The notes below the pieces were generated by a model. That model made no database searches, had not been told where the DNA came from, and saw only the letters and a list, made by a program, of their open reading frames with translations. Source: Maridesulfovibrio frigidus DSM 17176 (GTDB lineage Bacteria > Desulfobacterota > Desulfovibrionia > Desulfovibrionales > Desulfovibrionaceae). From it: a DNA stretch of 64,000 nt. The stretch is taken from contig NZ_JONL01000003.1 in assembly GCF_000711735.1 (NCBI RefSeq), positions 372,001-436,000 on the forward strand, written 5' to 3'. The position numbers and the translations under genes were made by a program. Below, piece by piece: positions 51,229-60,416 of the stretch. Each line of letters begins with the position of its first letter. Position 1 is the stretch's first letter.

Positions 51229-52068
51229 ATGTCTGATCAGGATCTAAAAACCAGCGTAAAAGGTCAAATTCTTTCTATTTCAGATCTGCCTACTTTGCCA
51301 TCTGTACTTGACGAAGTAACTAAGCTTGTTGATGACCCCAATTCTTCTACCGAGCAGGTTGCTAAAGTTATTTCGAAGGATCAGGTTCTGTCGGCCAAAG
51401 TTTTGAAAATGGTAAACTCCCCTATCTACGGTTTTCCTGGACGCATTACTACTATTCAGCATGCTCTGGTTTTGCTGGGTCTTAATGTCATTAAGGGAAT
51501 TATTATTTCCACCTCCGTCTTTGATATGATTCAGAAAGCTATGTCAGGACTTTGGGAGCACAGTCTTGGTTGCGCGCTGGCTAGTGGTGCAATTGCGAAG
51601 GCTGCTGGGTTTGAAGATCCTGAAGAATTTACTGTTGCAGGGCTTCTGCATGATCTTGGAAAGGTTGTGACAGCAGTTCAGTTGCCTGAGCTTAATGAAG
51701 CTGTCATTATGACTGTTAAAGATAAGGATCTTTGTTACTATGATGCGGAAAAAGTAGTACTGGGTTTTGGTCATGACCGCATTAATGCGTGGCTTGCACG
51801 CCACTGGAACTTACCTCCTAATGTCAGAGAAGCAATGACATTTCACCATCATCCGGACAGAGCTCAATTTTATCAGCAGACCGCGGCTGTTGTTCATGTT
51901 GGCGATTTTATAGTTCGTCTATTTGAATATGGTAATGGTGGCGATGATCAGATTTCATATTTCAAGCCGGCTGCCATGAAAATTCTAAAACTAAAGATGA
52001 AAGACCTCGAGCCTGTTATGGATGAGTTGTCTGATCAGTTTGTGGAAATATCAGGACTCACTTTCTAG
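51229..52068 (+). CDS. HDOD-domain signalling protein
   Basis: A 279-residue HDOD protein. The domain covers about residues 15-215: LPTLPSVLDEVTKLVDDPNSST, LSAKVLKMVNSPIYGFPG, and the partial HD motif GLLHDLGKVV. HDOD proteins are catalytically inactive relatives of HD phosphohydrolases that act in signalling. Here HD pairs are still present (H-D in LLHDLGK, and FHHHPD), so residual metal binding is possible. It is co-transcribed with the small upstream gene. Confidence 0.9.
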   Translation: MSDQDLKTSVKGQILSISDLPTLPSVLDEVTKLVDDPNSSTEQVAKVISKDQVLSAKVLKMVNSPIYGFPGRITTIQHALVLLGLNVIKGIIISTSVFDMIQKAMSGLWEHSLGCALASGAIAKAAGFEDPEEFTVAGLLHDLGKVVTAVQLPELNEAVIMTVKDKDLCYYDAEKVVLGFGHDRINAWLARHWNLPPNVREAMTFHHHPDRAQFYQQTAAVVHVGDFIVRLFEYGNGGDDQISYFKPAAMKILKLKMKDLEPVMDELSDQFVEISGLTF

Positions 52069-52228
52069 TAAAAACTTAGTTAGCATTTTCTTATTCGGTA
52101 TGTTTTATATAGCGTTTGTTTAGTCGTCTTTATCTGTTGTAAGGTGCTTTCAGAATAAGTGTTGTTTTGTCCACTATTTTGCTGTTTGTTCTTTGACGAA
52201 GCTCATCAGTGATGCTAACTCATAGTTC

Positions 52229-53194
52229 ATGGACAAGAATAATGATCACGGCCTGTTGGGGCTGACAAAACAACGAGCTATTCTGGTTTCTCCGGACGAT
52301 AGTCTTAAAGAACTTTTAATGAGTATATGGCCTGAAGATGTCATTCGTTTTGAGTTTTATACTAAGGCGAAAGGGGCCATTGAAGAGATTTTCAATAACC
52401 CTCCTGATTTGCTTATAGTTGATAACAGAGTGACGGATATTACTGCTGCAGAGATGGCCCGACTTGTTAAAAGTGAAAATGTCTACCGCCAGCTTCCCGT
52501 TGTAATCTGCTTTGATGAAAGCGACCTGGCTAAGCCGTGGGATTGGAACGAAATCGAAGTTGACGACTTCCTCATTCGTCCGTTTTTTATGCCTGTTGTT
52601 CGAGACAGAATCAATTTGACCTTGTGTCGCGCTCTGCGTGCCCTTGATGCAAATCCGCTATCCAAGCTTCCTGGAAATACTTCTATTATTCAGCGCATTC
52701 AATCGCTTATTGATCGCAAGCAAGACTTTGCCTTAGCCTACTGCGATTTGGACTATTTCAAGTCCTTCAACGATAAATACGGTTTTTCGCGCGGTGATGA
52801 AGTTTTGAATATGACAGCGCGCATTATCGTTAATACAGTTAAGAGTTTTGCCGGAGAGCAGTCTTTTGTTGGTCATGTCGGCGGGGATGATTATGTCGTA
52901 ATAACTTCTCCAGATATCGTTGAAGAGGCCTGTAAAGGAATTATTTTTTCATTTGATGGCATAGTACCCAATTTTTACGATATTGAAGATCGCAAAAGAA
53001 AGTCCATTGTTTCTGTCGATAGGCAGGGCGTGACGCAAACTTTTCCGCTTATGGCTATTTCTATTGCGGTTGTTTTCAACATCGGTGGCAAAATAAAGCA
53101 TTTTGGTGAAGTTTCTGCAATTGCTATGGGTCTTAAGAAAAAAGCTAAGGAAAATCCAAAGAGTAATTATGTCCTCGACCGTCGGACCCCATAA
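52229..53194 (+). CDS. receiver-like plus degenerate GGDEF protein
   Basis: A 321-residue protein. Residues about 12-130 resemble a receiver domain (AILVSPDDSLKELLMSIWP, LLIVDNRVTD) but the usual acidic pair and Lys are not clear. Residues about 145-310 resemble a GGDEF domain: FALAYCDLDYFKSFNDKYGF and the signature at G218-G219-D220-D221-Y222, where a normal enzyme has GG(D/E)EF. The Asp-Tyr change suggests it no longer makes c-di-GMP, or makes it poorly. Its last 26 bases overlap the Xer gene. It may bind GTP or c-di-GMP as a sensor (inference). Confidence 0.85.
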   Translation: MDKNNDHGLLGLTKQRAILVSPDDSLKELLMSIWPEDVIRFEFYTKAKGAIEEIFNNPPDLLIVDNRVTDITAAEMARLVKSENVYRQLPVVICFDESDLAKPWDWNEIEVDDFLIRPFFMPVVRDRINLTLCRALRALDANPLSKLPGNTSIIQRIQSLIDRKQDFALAYCDLDYFKSFNDKYGFSRGDEVLNMTARIIVNTVKSFAGEQSFVGHVGGDDYVVITSPDIVEEACKGIIFSFDGIVPNFYDIEDRKRKSIVSVDRQGVTQTFPLMAISIAVVFNIGGKIKHFGEVSAIAMGLKKKAKENPKSNYVLDRRTP

Positions 53195-54164
53195 GGACTT
53201 ACCAGAACCAGTTCAAACGTTTCTCATTCATATGGATGCTGAGAAAGGTTGTTCTAAGGCTACATTGTGCTCTTATGAAAAGGATTTAGCTCAGTTTGAA
53301 GATTTTTTAAATACCCGTTCTTCTTCTTTGGCAAGTACATGTGAAATTACTACCGATCATGTTCGTGGTTTCCTGGCAAAATTGCATGCACGCCGATTAG
53401 CTAAAAGTACACTTTCGCGGAAATTATCCTCCCTACGATCTTTTTTTAAGTACCTGACTAGACATCGGGTTATTTCAAGCGATCCGATGGTAGGTATACG
53501 GAATCCTAAGCAGGAAGTTCGGCAACCGCGATCATTAAATGTTGATCAGGCTGTTAGTTTGCTTGACTCTAAATGTGGCGTGGAGCCGGAAGATAAAAGA
53601 GATCAGGCCCTGGCTGAAATTATGTACGGATCTGGTTTACGCGTTAGTGAGGCTATCTCTTTAAGTCTCTACGATGTGGATACTTCTTCGGGCATTGTCC
53701 GTGTTGTTGGTAAAGGGAATAAGGAGAGGATTTCTCCCTTAAGTGATTCCGCCCGTGAAGTGCTTGATGCATATATTGCCGTAAGGGGGGAACTCGGGCC
53801 GGCCCTTGATGAGAACGCTCTTTTTGTCGGTAACCGGGGCGGGCGCATTAATCGCCGGCAGGTAAACCGAATTCTTGCTCGTATGGGTGAAGAGGCTGGG
53901 ATACATAACGGAGTGCATCCGCATATGCTTAGGCACAGTTTTGCTTCGCATATGCTTCAGTCAGGTGCTGATATGCGGTCAGTGCAAGAGTTACTCGGGC
54001 ATGAAAATCTTTCTACCACTCAAAGATACACTCATTTAAACTTTCAGCACATAATGAATGTCTACGATAAAGCTCATCCTTTGTCTGATGTCGGTGCTGT
54101 TAAAAAAGATACAGATGATGGAAAATTGTCAAATAATGATGAAGATAAATTTCTAAAATTTTAA
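53169..54164 (+). CDS. Xer-type tyrosine recombinase
   Basis: A 331-residue tyrosine recombinase. The N-terminal SAM-like domain (about 12-100) and the catalytic domain are both complete; the active-site residues are R158, K182, H252, R255, H278 and Y287. It is a core-genome XerC/XerD protein by length and context, not a phage integrase, and should resolve chromosome dimers at dif; I cannot tell XerC from XerD. The start is ATG 53169, within the end of the GGDEF gene; a longer frame exists but has no ribosome site. Confidence 0.93.
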   Translation: MSSTVGPHKDLPEPVQTFLIHMDAEKGCSKATLCSYEKDLAQFEDFLNTRSSSLASTCEITTDHVRGFLAKLHARRLAKSTLSRKLSSLRSFFKYLTRHRVISSDPMVGIRNPKQEVRQPRSLNVDQAVSLLDSKCGVEPEDKRDQALAEIMYGSGLRVSEAISLSLYDVDTSSGIVRVVGKGNKERISPLSDSAREVLDAYIAVRGELGPALDENALFVGNRGGRINRRQVNRILARMGEEAGIHNGVHPHMLRHSFASHMLQSGADMRSVQELLGHENLSTTQRYTHLNFQHIMNVYDKAHPLSDVGAVKKDTDDGKLSNNDEDKFLKF

Positions 54165-54211
54165 TATTACTGATTAGGGATGTCTAACTTATCAAACTAG
54201 GAGGTAGTTCT

Positions 54212-54745
54212 ATGAAAAAACAGACAGCAGCCGTTGTGGTAAACGCAATTGAATCTAAAAGTGAAACGGCAAGGAACGAGGCCCTTTTTGAAATACGCAG
54301 TTTGAAAAAAGATTTAGCTAAGCTAGAAAAAGAACTTTCATCCAAAAAATGCGTTGTTGAAGATCCTGCTTTCGATCTAGTACATAGTGCCTTTGAGATA
54401 TTTCGTCACACACAGGTGATGTCAGAGAATAAAAAACTGACTGAGCAAATTGATCAATCGCTTGAGAAATCATCTTTTAAAGATTTCCTTGATTCAAAAG
54501 GGGCTAGAATTCTTAAAAAGCCCGAAGGGTGGCACTGGATTTCACCAGCAGGCGAGATGCATTTTCTTGGGGCAGGGTCAGATGCACAAGGTGCGGCAAA
54601 AAAACTCGAGTCGATTGTTTCCAAACGCAGTAGGCCTGCAGCTAAAAAAGCCGCAGTTAAAAAGGCTCCAATTAAAGCTGATCCTGTAGAAGAGGCCACG
54701 AAAGTTGAGGATGTTAAAGAACCTAAGAAGGCGAAAGGCAAATAA
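54212..54745 (+). CDS. hypothetical protein with Lys/Ala-rich tail
   Basis: A 177-residue protein. Residues about 15-75 are a charged helix (ARNEALFEIRSLKKDLAKLEKELSSK) that may form a coiled coil; the middle (ARILKKPEGWHWISPAGEMHFLGAGSD) is more compact; the last 40 residues are Lys/Ala/Pro-rich (KKAAVKKAPIK) like nucleic-acid-binding tails. The GGAGG site before ATG 54212 is the strongest around here, suggesting high expression. I do not recognise it; a DNA-binding or scaffold role is only a guess. Confidence 0.75.
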   Translation: MKKQTAAVVVNAIESKSETARNEALFEIRSLKKDLAKLEKELSSKKCVVEDPAFDLVHSAFEIFRHTQVMSENKKLTEQIDQSLEKSSFKDFLDSKGARILKKPEGWHWISPAGEMHFLGAGSDAQGAAKKLESIVSKRSRPAAKKAAVKKAPIKADPVEEATKVEDVKEPKKAKGK

Positions 54746-54848
54746 TGTTTCTAAATTGAACGGGTTTAAGAGGATTGTTTCTTTTTAATCTGTAGAATTG
54801 ATTACTCGCTAAGATTTGTTTTGTTCTCTGGTAAACTCGATTAAGAGC

Positions 54849-54884
54849 AAAAAAAAGGCGTCCCTGATGGGACGCCTTTTTTTT
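54849..54884. terminator. bidirectional terminator
   Basis: An A-run, GGCGTCCC, a 4-base loop, GGGACGCC and eight T form a symmetrical 16-bp stem. It separates the convergent 54212 gene and the nitronate monooxygenase gene. Confidence 0.9.
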
Positions 54885-54905
54885 GCTTATATATTGGGAC
54901 TCTAT

Positions 54906-55982
54906 TTAAGCGCAAGCTACTTCAAACTCAGATGTAAGTTCAGCCATTAGTTCTTTAACGGAAACTATTTTCTTAGTTCTATAGGCGTTTGCCCCTGCGA
55001 ATGCGAAGCCATGCTTCAGCTTACCGCGTTGCGCACTTATAAGTGCGGTGGCAATACAGTAAGGAGTGGTCTCGACGTCACAAGTTTTGAGGCATTTGAA
55101 TGCGCATTTAAACGGAGTTTTATTTCCTGAGTATACTTCCGTCAGGTATGCATTTTTAATTGCTCTGCCGGGAAGTCCTACAGGACTCTGGATAACCGTC
55201 ATATCATCTTCTGTGGAATCTACGTAAGACTGCTTGAATTTGTCATCAGCATCACATTCGTGAGTTGCGACAAATCTGGTTCCGAGCTGAACTCCGGAAG
55301 CGCCCATCTTAATGAATTTGCAGATATCTTCACCCGTGTATATACCGCCTGCGGCGATAACAGGGATCTTTTTACCTGTCTTTTCTTCAAATTTCTTAAC
55401 TGCTTCAAGCACATCAGGCAGGATTGATTCTAGTGCAAATGCTGGATCATCAAGCTGCTCACGCTGAAAACCCAAATGTCCGCCGGCTTTAGGGCCTTCG
55501 ACGACAAATGCGTCAGGAACGTAATCAAATCTTGATATCCATTTCTTGCAGATAATAGAAGCTGCTCTGCCTGATGATACGATAGGAACCAGTTTGGTCT
55601 TGGCGCCATCAGCTAGATATTTCGGGAGGTCTAAAGGAAGACCTGCGCCGGAAAAAATAATGTCCACGCCTTCTTTTATCGAAGCTGTTACCTGCTCTGC
55701 GAAGTCAGTTAAAGCAACCATGATGTTAACACCGACAATGCCGGATGTTTTGGCTTTAGCTTTTCTGATTTCTTCAGCAAGAGCTTCGGACTGTGCTTCA
55801 GGCGTAGCTCGGTTCGGCTTTGTACTGGTAAGGCCGATCATGGCTGCAGCAATAACGCCTATTCCGCCTTCTTCTGCGACTGCGGAAGCTAGACCGGAAA
55901 GGGATATTCCTACGCCCATTCCACCTTGAACAACTGGAACTTTGGCAACTAGGTCACCTATTTTTAATTGGGGAAGCTTCAT
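54906..55982 (-). CDS. nitronate monooxygenase-like FMN flavoprotein
   Basis: A 358-residue member of the 2-nitropropane dioxygenase/nitronate monooxygenase family, a TIM-barrel binding FMN. Visible motifs are VPVVQGGMGVGISLSGLASAVA at the N-terminus, GPKAGGHLG with H169 (the likely active-site His) and AAGGIYTGEDICKFIKMGASGVQLGTRF for the phosphate. A Cys-rich segment (FKCAFKCLKTCDVETTPYC) near residue 300 is an addition not needed by the family and might bind metal or a cluster. FabK-type enoyl reductases are close relatives, so activity is not certain. GGAGAA before the start is a good ribosome site. Confidence 0.88.
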   Translation of the reverse strand: MKLPQLKIGDLVAKVPVVQGGMGVGISLSGLASAVAEEGGIGVIAAAMIGLTSTKPNRATPEAQSEALAEEIRKAKAKTSGIVGVNIMVALTDFAEQVTASIKEGVDIIFSGAGLPLDLPKYLADGAKTKLVPIVSSGRAASIICKKWISRFDYVPDAFVVEGPKAGGHLGFQREQLDDPAFALESILPDVLEAVKKFEEKTGKKIPVIAAGGIYTGEDICKFIKMGASGVQLGTRFVATHECDADDKFKQSYVDSTEDDMTVIQSPVGLPGRAIKNAYLTEVYSGNKTPFKCAFKCLKTCDVETTPYCIATALISAQRGKLKHGFAFAGANAYRTKKIVSVKELMAELTSEFEVACA

Positions 55983-56226
55983 TTGTAAGTTCTCCTGTCT
56001 ATATATTTTAATAAACTACTCAATTCATTTTTTTTAATGTTACTCGCTATTTCGGCAAACTAGCTCTTTTGAAGCTTTGTAAGGCTGAATAAAGGGAGCA
56101 TGAATAGTTTATAGTTCGAGCAAAGTTTTTTCCTTTATAGCCCTTTAAGTCAAGTGTTTTTTTGTAGTTAAAAGCCGGTTGGAACACTCGATTAGGCACT
56201 TAAGGTGCTTATATTAATTATATTTA

Positions 56227-57417
56227 CTAGCGTATGTATTTGTTCACTATCATTTCTGCAAAGTACATCGAGCTTGTAAATGCGGGAGAGATTGCATTTA
56301 GTACGTGAACACTTTTTTCGTCGCTTTCGACAAGGAAGTCCATAACAAGCTCATTGCGTTTAACGTCCACAAGCTGTGGACGGATACCGACTTTTGGTGT
56401 GCTCTCGATATCTTCGGGATTAAGCTCTTTAACCAACTCTTTAGCATCATTGAAAAAGCATTTGAAAAGGTATTTGCGGGGTTCTTCAAATGCAATTGAA
56501 CGAAATTTTGAATTTCTCATAAAGAGAACTGCATCCCTTATCATAATACTAAATGCTTCTTTGTCCAGTCCTGAGAGGAGGCCATAGTTCTCTCTACCGA
56601 AGGCAGGGATAGCTGTTGGTCCTAAGTAAACATCACCTGTAGCTCCGCGTGTGAAGTGGATTCCTAGGAATGGATTTTTTATGTTCGGGACAGGGTAAAT
56701 GCTACCCTTAATAATATCCGCTTTTTCTTTTTTAAGCTTTTTGTAAATGCCTTTAAACGGAATGAGCTGGTATCCTTCACCGAATCCGAAAGGTCTGGCT
56801 ACTTGGTCGCTGTAGGCACCAGCTGCGTTTATAAACATTCCGCAGCTTAATTTACCTTTGTCAGTGATAATCTGGTTGTTCTTTTTAGCATCGATAAATT
56901 TAGTGCCGAGCATAAAGGTTACTTTGCCGCTTTGCACGAGATCCGTATATAGTGACTTCATAACACTGCGTGGATCAACCACTGCTGTGTAATGGGAGAA
57001 TAAGGCCTGTTTACACGTTTTTGCGTTAGGTTCGATTTTGGAGAGGCGTTCTTCGCCAATTAGCTCAACCTTTGCACCGTTTGCAGTTGCACGGTCGTAA
57101 AGTTCATGCAGGGTCGGTACTTCAGATTCATTTCTTGCAACGATGACTTTTCCTGTTTCGAGCAGAGGTAGTCCTTTCTCTTTGCAATATTTTTTCATCA
57201 TGAAGTTTCCGGAAAGGCAGGATACAGCACGTAGACTGCCGGGAGCGTAGTAAATCCCTGCGTGCAGGACTCCGCTGTTTCGTCCTGAAGCGTGGAGCGC
57301 TACTTCATTTTCTTTATCAATGATGATTATGTTCTTGTGGCCTTTCGCAAGTAACTCGCGCGCAACGGTTAAGCCTACGATTCCAGCTCCGCATATCAGT
57401 ATGTCAGCAGTTTTCAT
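56227..57417 (-). CDS. lhgO: L-2-hydroxyglutarate oxidase/dehydrogenase
   Basis: A 396-residue FAD enzyme of the DAO family. The dinucleotide site is G10-A-G12-I-V-G15. Motifs typical of LhgO follow: SGRNSGVLHAGIYYAPGSLRA, and VDPRSVMKSL, with GIRPQLVD near the C-terminus. It turns L-2-hydroxyglutarate, a side product of several dehydrogenases, back to 2-oxoglutarate and passes electrons to the membrane quinone pool. It is separated by 83 bases from addB on the same strand. Confidence 0.9.
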   Translation of the reverse strand: MKTADILICGAGIVGLTVARELLAKGHKNIIIIDKENEVALHASGRNSGVLHAGIYYAPGSLRAVSCLSGNFMMKKYCKEKGLPLLETGKVIVARNESEVPTLHELYDRATANGAKVELIGEERLSKIEPNAKTCKQALFSHYTAVVDPRSVMKSLYTDLVQSGKVTFMLGTKFIDAKKNNQIITDKGKLSCGMFINAAGAYSDQVARPFGFGEGYQLIPFKGIYKKLKKEKADIIKGSIYPVPNIKNPFLGIHFTRGATGDVYLGPTAIPAFGRENYGLLSGLDKEAFSIMIRDAVLFMRNSKFRSIAFEEPRKYLFKCFFNDAKELVKELNPEDIESTPKVGIRPQLVDVKRNELVMDFLVESDEKSVHVLNAISPAFTSSMYFAEMIVNKYIR

Positions 57418-57500
57418 TAAGTAAATCCTTTACAGTTCAATTTTTTTTAAATTTAGAATGGTTCTTTATATGAACCCTTTCTTACTATTCTTAGGGCTTG

Positions 57501-60416
57501 CTACGCTCCGCATGCTTCACGGTACGAGCACCAGTTGCATTGTGCGGAGCGAATGGCTTTAAACTCAGGCTCGGCGATCAAATTATTAATGATGCATGCC
57601 GAAAGGGCCGGAATTTTTGTGCCGATAATTTCAATCCTATCTTCCTCATCCGTTTTGGAATCAAAAAGAAATTTTTCTTTGCCGTCTTTGACTAACTCTA
57701 CAAGGGCGGCTTGATGAGGCATTTCTCGCGATGAGTGATGGTCCATCAGTAGGTATAGTGGTAATTGAAGGCTGTCGGCGCCTGATTTTACTTTTTGTAA
57801 AAAATCAGACGCGTCATTATACAAGCTTTGCGGATCTTTAAGTACTTGGTCCCAGATTTCTGAATCGGCCCAAAATGATTTGCGAGGCATGTGTAACTGT
57901 CCGGTTTTATAGTCAATAATATAGCGGGAATTGTCTCTATTATCAACCCTGTCAATTCTTCCATAGATTTTAACTGGATAATCACCAACATCAAGGAGTG
58001 CACATGCTTCGTCCTCAAGAGATATAACTGTTGTCGTTCCAATGTTTTTTAGGAACAAGGACAGTCTGTTTTTACCTGCATGTTCAAGGGACTTTTTGAT
58101 GTCATATGGCAAGTTTGCATACAGGGAATCTCGTTCGAGTCTTTCCATGAATAGGTCGTTTAAGTTTGCGCCGCTTAAATCTTCTCCGCAGATCACTTTT
58201 CCCAAATAAGGCTCGAGAAAGTCTTTTAGCACCGTATGTATTAATTCACCGAAACCTGCGCGATCTCCATCTAAATTGACTGTTTCAGTTTCCCTAACGT
58301 TAGACAGATAGCGGAAGAAAAACAGCTTGGGACATGTTACGTAGCAGTCCAGCGCAGATGGAGATAATCCTTTAGTTTTCAGAATATTTCCGAGTTTATC
58401 CGCAACAGGTTCTTTTGCTATGGATACCGGAGAGTTTGATATGGCCCCAACTGGAAAGTTGATGGCTTTGAGTGGGAAATTTTCACTTGGAGTAATTATC
58501 CGCTTTTCTTTTTGCTCCAATTCCCAGAGAAGCTGTTCGACGAATCTGCTACGCACGCTTTTTGAATCTAACAATCCGGGCTGATCCCCACTTTGATAGA
58601 ATATGCATGACTCTTCGCTACCCATAATCAGCCTGTAAAAGTTGTATGTGGCAACGCTTTCTCTTTCGTGCGAATCCGGTAGATCCAGTAAATGTCTGAG
58701 CTGATCTGGCAGAAGTGGGTCATATGGATCAGTTCCAGGAATTTTATCATCTACCGTATCTAGTATATATGTACGTTTGAAATTTAGTAGTCTGCTTTCA
58801 AGCATACCCAGAACCTGCATACTTGAAATGGGGTCCGGCTCAAAGGATACCCGTTGGGATGCTAGTAATTGTCTGAATATGGAAAAAGATAACGGCTGCC
58901 CGAACTCATCATTACTAATAGAGCTTTCACGCAGTTCGGGGATGACCTCATTCATCAGACGGAATAAACATTCAGAATCGAGCAAATATCTTTGCCATAA
59001 TGTACCGCCACGCAACCTGAGCATTTCAGCCATGCTTTGCAAGCTGTCTGCAAGCTCGGCAAGGGTATTGATATTTGCGAAACCATCTATGCAGAGACCT
59101 ATGACTTCTGCACGTAATTCTTCTGTGCTGTCTGGATTATCAACAAGGTTGCCGTTCTCGTCGTTGTACACAGGGATAAAATCGGTATGATTCACATATG
59201 GGGATCCGCATCGAAGGACTGTTTCCCACTGATGAAAAATTGTGCGTAAAGGTTGCTCGTCGTCAATCTCAAGCATTTTAAGGTACGGATGTCTGATTAG
59301 CGCGAGAATGTCTTTCCAGTGATAAGCATCGCCGCTCTTGGTTTCCTGAAGTTTTAGAATTGCCTCAACAAGTCCATTCAGGGCTGAGCGTCCAAGTGGA
59401 TAGCCCATACTGATATTAATATCGCGCTCAGGTAGATGATGCATGACCGGAAGCAGCAAGGATGTGTCCGGTAGAACTACGGCGCAATCATCATAGTTAT
59501 CTTCAACCGAGCTTAGGAGTTCTTCTCGCATGGCGCATAGCTGCGAATGACGGTCGAATCCTTCAAAGAATTTAAGTTTCGGCAGGGTGGAACTGTTTTC
59601 CGCGCTATCGTCCGATATTGCTTCTGCTTTCCAGTTGCGCAACCAGTTGTGATGTTCCTTTACAGCGAAATGTCCTTGTTCTCGTAGTGCTAATGCTGGA
59701 TCACTATGCCATATCACTCGCAGGTCCAGATTATCCCATAGGTGGTGGAAAAATTTATCTTCAACGCCGGCTAGTCCGTAAAATCCGGCCAAGTATAATT
59801 TTTTGCCATCTAAGATAGTATCGAGCTTCTCAAGGTTGGTAGACAGGTTGCGGCTTTCTAAACCTGTTGTTGACCAGCCGCGTCTTTCGAGAGCTTCGAC
59901 ATATTTAACGAAAATAATCTCGATTTCTTCAAGCAGTGCTGCTGCCCATTCGAGAACTTCGCCTTGGAGCATCGATATATTTCGCGGCGTGATATCCTGC
60001 CTGAGCATTTCTTCTAGAAGAGACGCTAGGCGGGTTCCCCATGGGAAAAACTTTTGCAAATCGCAAGGGAGTTTGGATAACAGCCCTTTAGATTCAGCGC
60101 GGAGTCCTTCAATAATATTAAAGAGCAGTCCGACTTGATCAAGCTTACCGATTCTGCGCGGAAAGTTGCCTGTGAGTTTAGGCATCAGTGAGCCTACAAA
60201 GTCTGAAAAAGAATAAATTTCAGGAAGTATGCAGGGTTTCTCCAGCTCATCCGATGCCGCAAGGGCTTTCTTTAAATATCTGGCAGGGCGGTGATGTGGA
60301 ACAATCACAATGGTATTGCTCAGGTCACCGTCAGATTCATCTATTAAGATAGAGCTGAAATTTTCGATGAAATCGCGTTTCCATGAAATAATAGAAATGG
60401 GCTGGCGGGTGGTCAT
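57501..60416 (-). CDS. addB: AddB-like PD-(D/E)XK nuclease/inactive helicase
   Basis: A 971-residue protein of the AddB/RexB type. The N-terminal half is a helicase-like region without intact Walker A. The C-terminal nuclease has D822 (GRIDRVD), D835 and K837 (IIDYKTG). Four Cys form the iron-sulphur staple: one in YVTCPKLFFFRYL, near residue 690, and C960, C963, C969 at the end (CNWCSYREAC). It works with AddA on broken DNA ends to make the 3' tail that RecA uses. It overlaps addA by 4 bases, so the pair is made together. Confidence 0.9.
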   Translation of the reverse strand: MTTRQPISIISWKRDFIENFSSILIDESDGDLSNTIVIVPHHRPARYLKKALAASDELEKPCILPEIYSFSDFVGSLMPKLTGNFPRRIGKLDQVGLLFNIIEGLRAESKGLLSKLPCDLQKFFPWGTRLASLLEEMLRQDITPRNISMLQGEVLEWAAALLEEIEIIFVKYVEALERRGWSTTGLESRNLSTNLEKLDTILDGKKLYLAGFYGLAGVEDKFFHHLWDNLDLRVIWHSDPALALREQGHFAVKEHHNWLRNWKAEAISDDSAENSSTLPKLKFFEGFDRHSQLCAMREELLSSVEDNYDDCAVVLPDTSLLLPVMHHLPERDINISMGYPLGRSALNGLVEAILKLQETKSGDAYHWKDILALIRHPYLKMLEIDDEQPLRTIFHQWETVLRCGSPYVNHTDFIPVYNDENGNLVDNPDSTEELRAEVIGLCIDGFANINTLAELADSLQSMAEMLRLRGGTLWQRYLLDSECLFRLMNEVIPELRESSISNDEFGQPLSFSIFRQLLASQRVSFEPDPISSMQVLGMLESRLLNFKRTYILDTVDDKIPGTDPYDPLLPDQLRHLLDLPDSHERESVATYNFYRLIMGSEESCIFYQSGDQPGLLDSKSVRSRFVEQLLWELEQKEKRIITPSENFPLKAINFPVGAISNSPVSIAKEPVADKLGNILKTKGLSPSALDCYVTCPKLFFFRYLSNVRETETVNLDGDRAGFGELIHTVLKDFLEPYLGKVICGEDLSGANLNDLFMERLERDSLYANLPYDIKKSLEHAGKNRLSLFLKNIGTTTVISLEDEACALLDVGDYPVKIYGRIDRVDNRDNSRYIIDYKTGQLHMPRKSFWADSEIWDQVLKDPQSLYNDASDFLQKVKSGADSLQLPLYLLMDHHSSREMPHQAALVELVKDGKEKFLFDSKTDEEDRIEIIGTKIPALSACIINNLIAEPEFKAIRSAQCNWCSYREACGA

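Noticed and set aside
53169-54164. Mobile-element or prophage integrase
   Set aside because: The recombinase has XerC/D length and sits among housekeeping genes; no att repeats, tRNA or phage genes are nearby.
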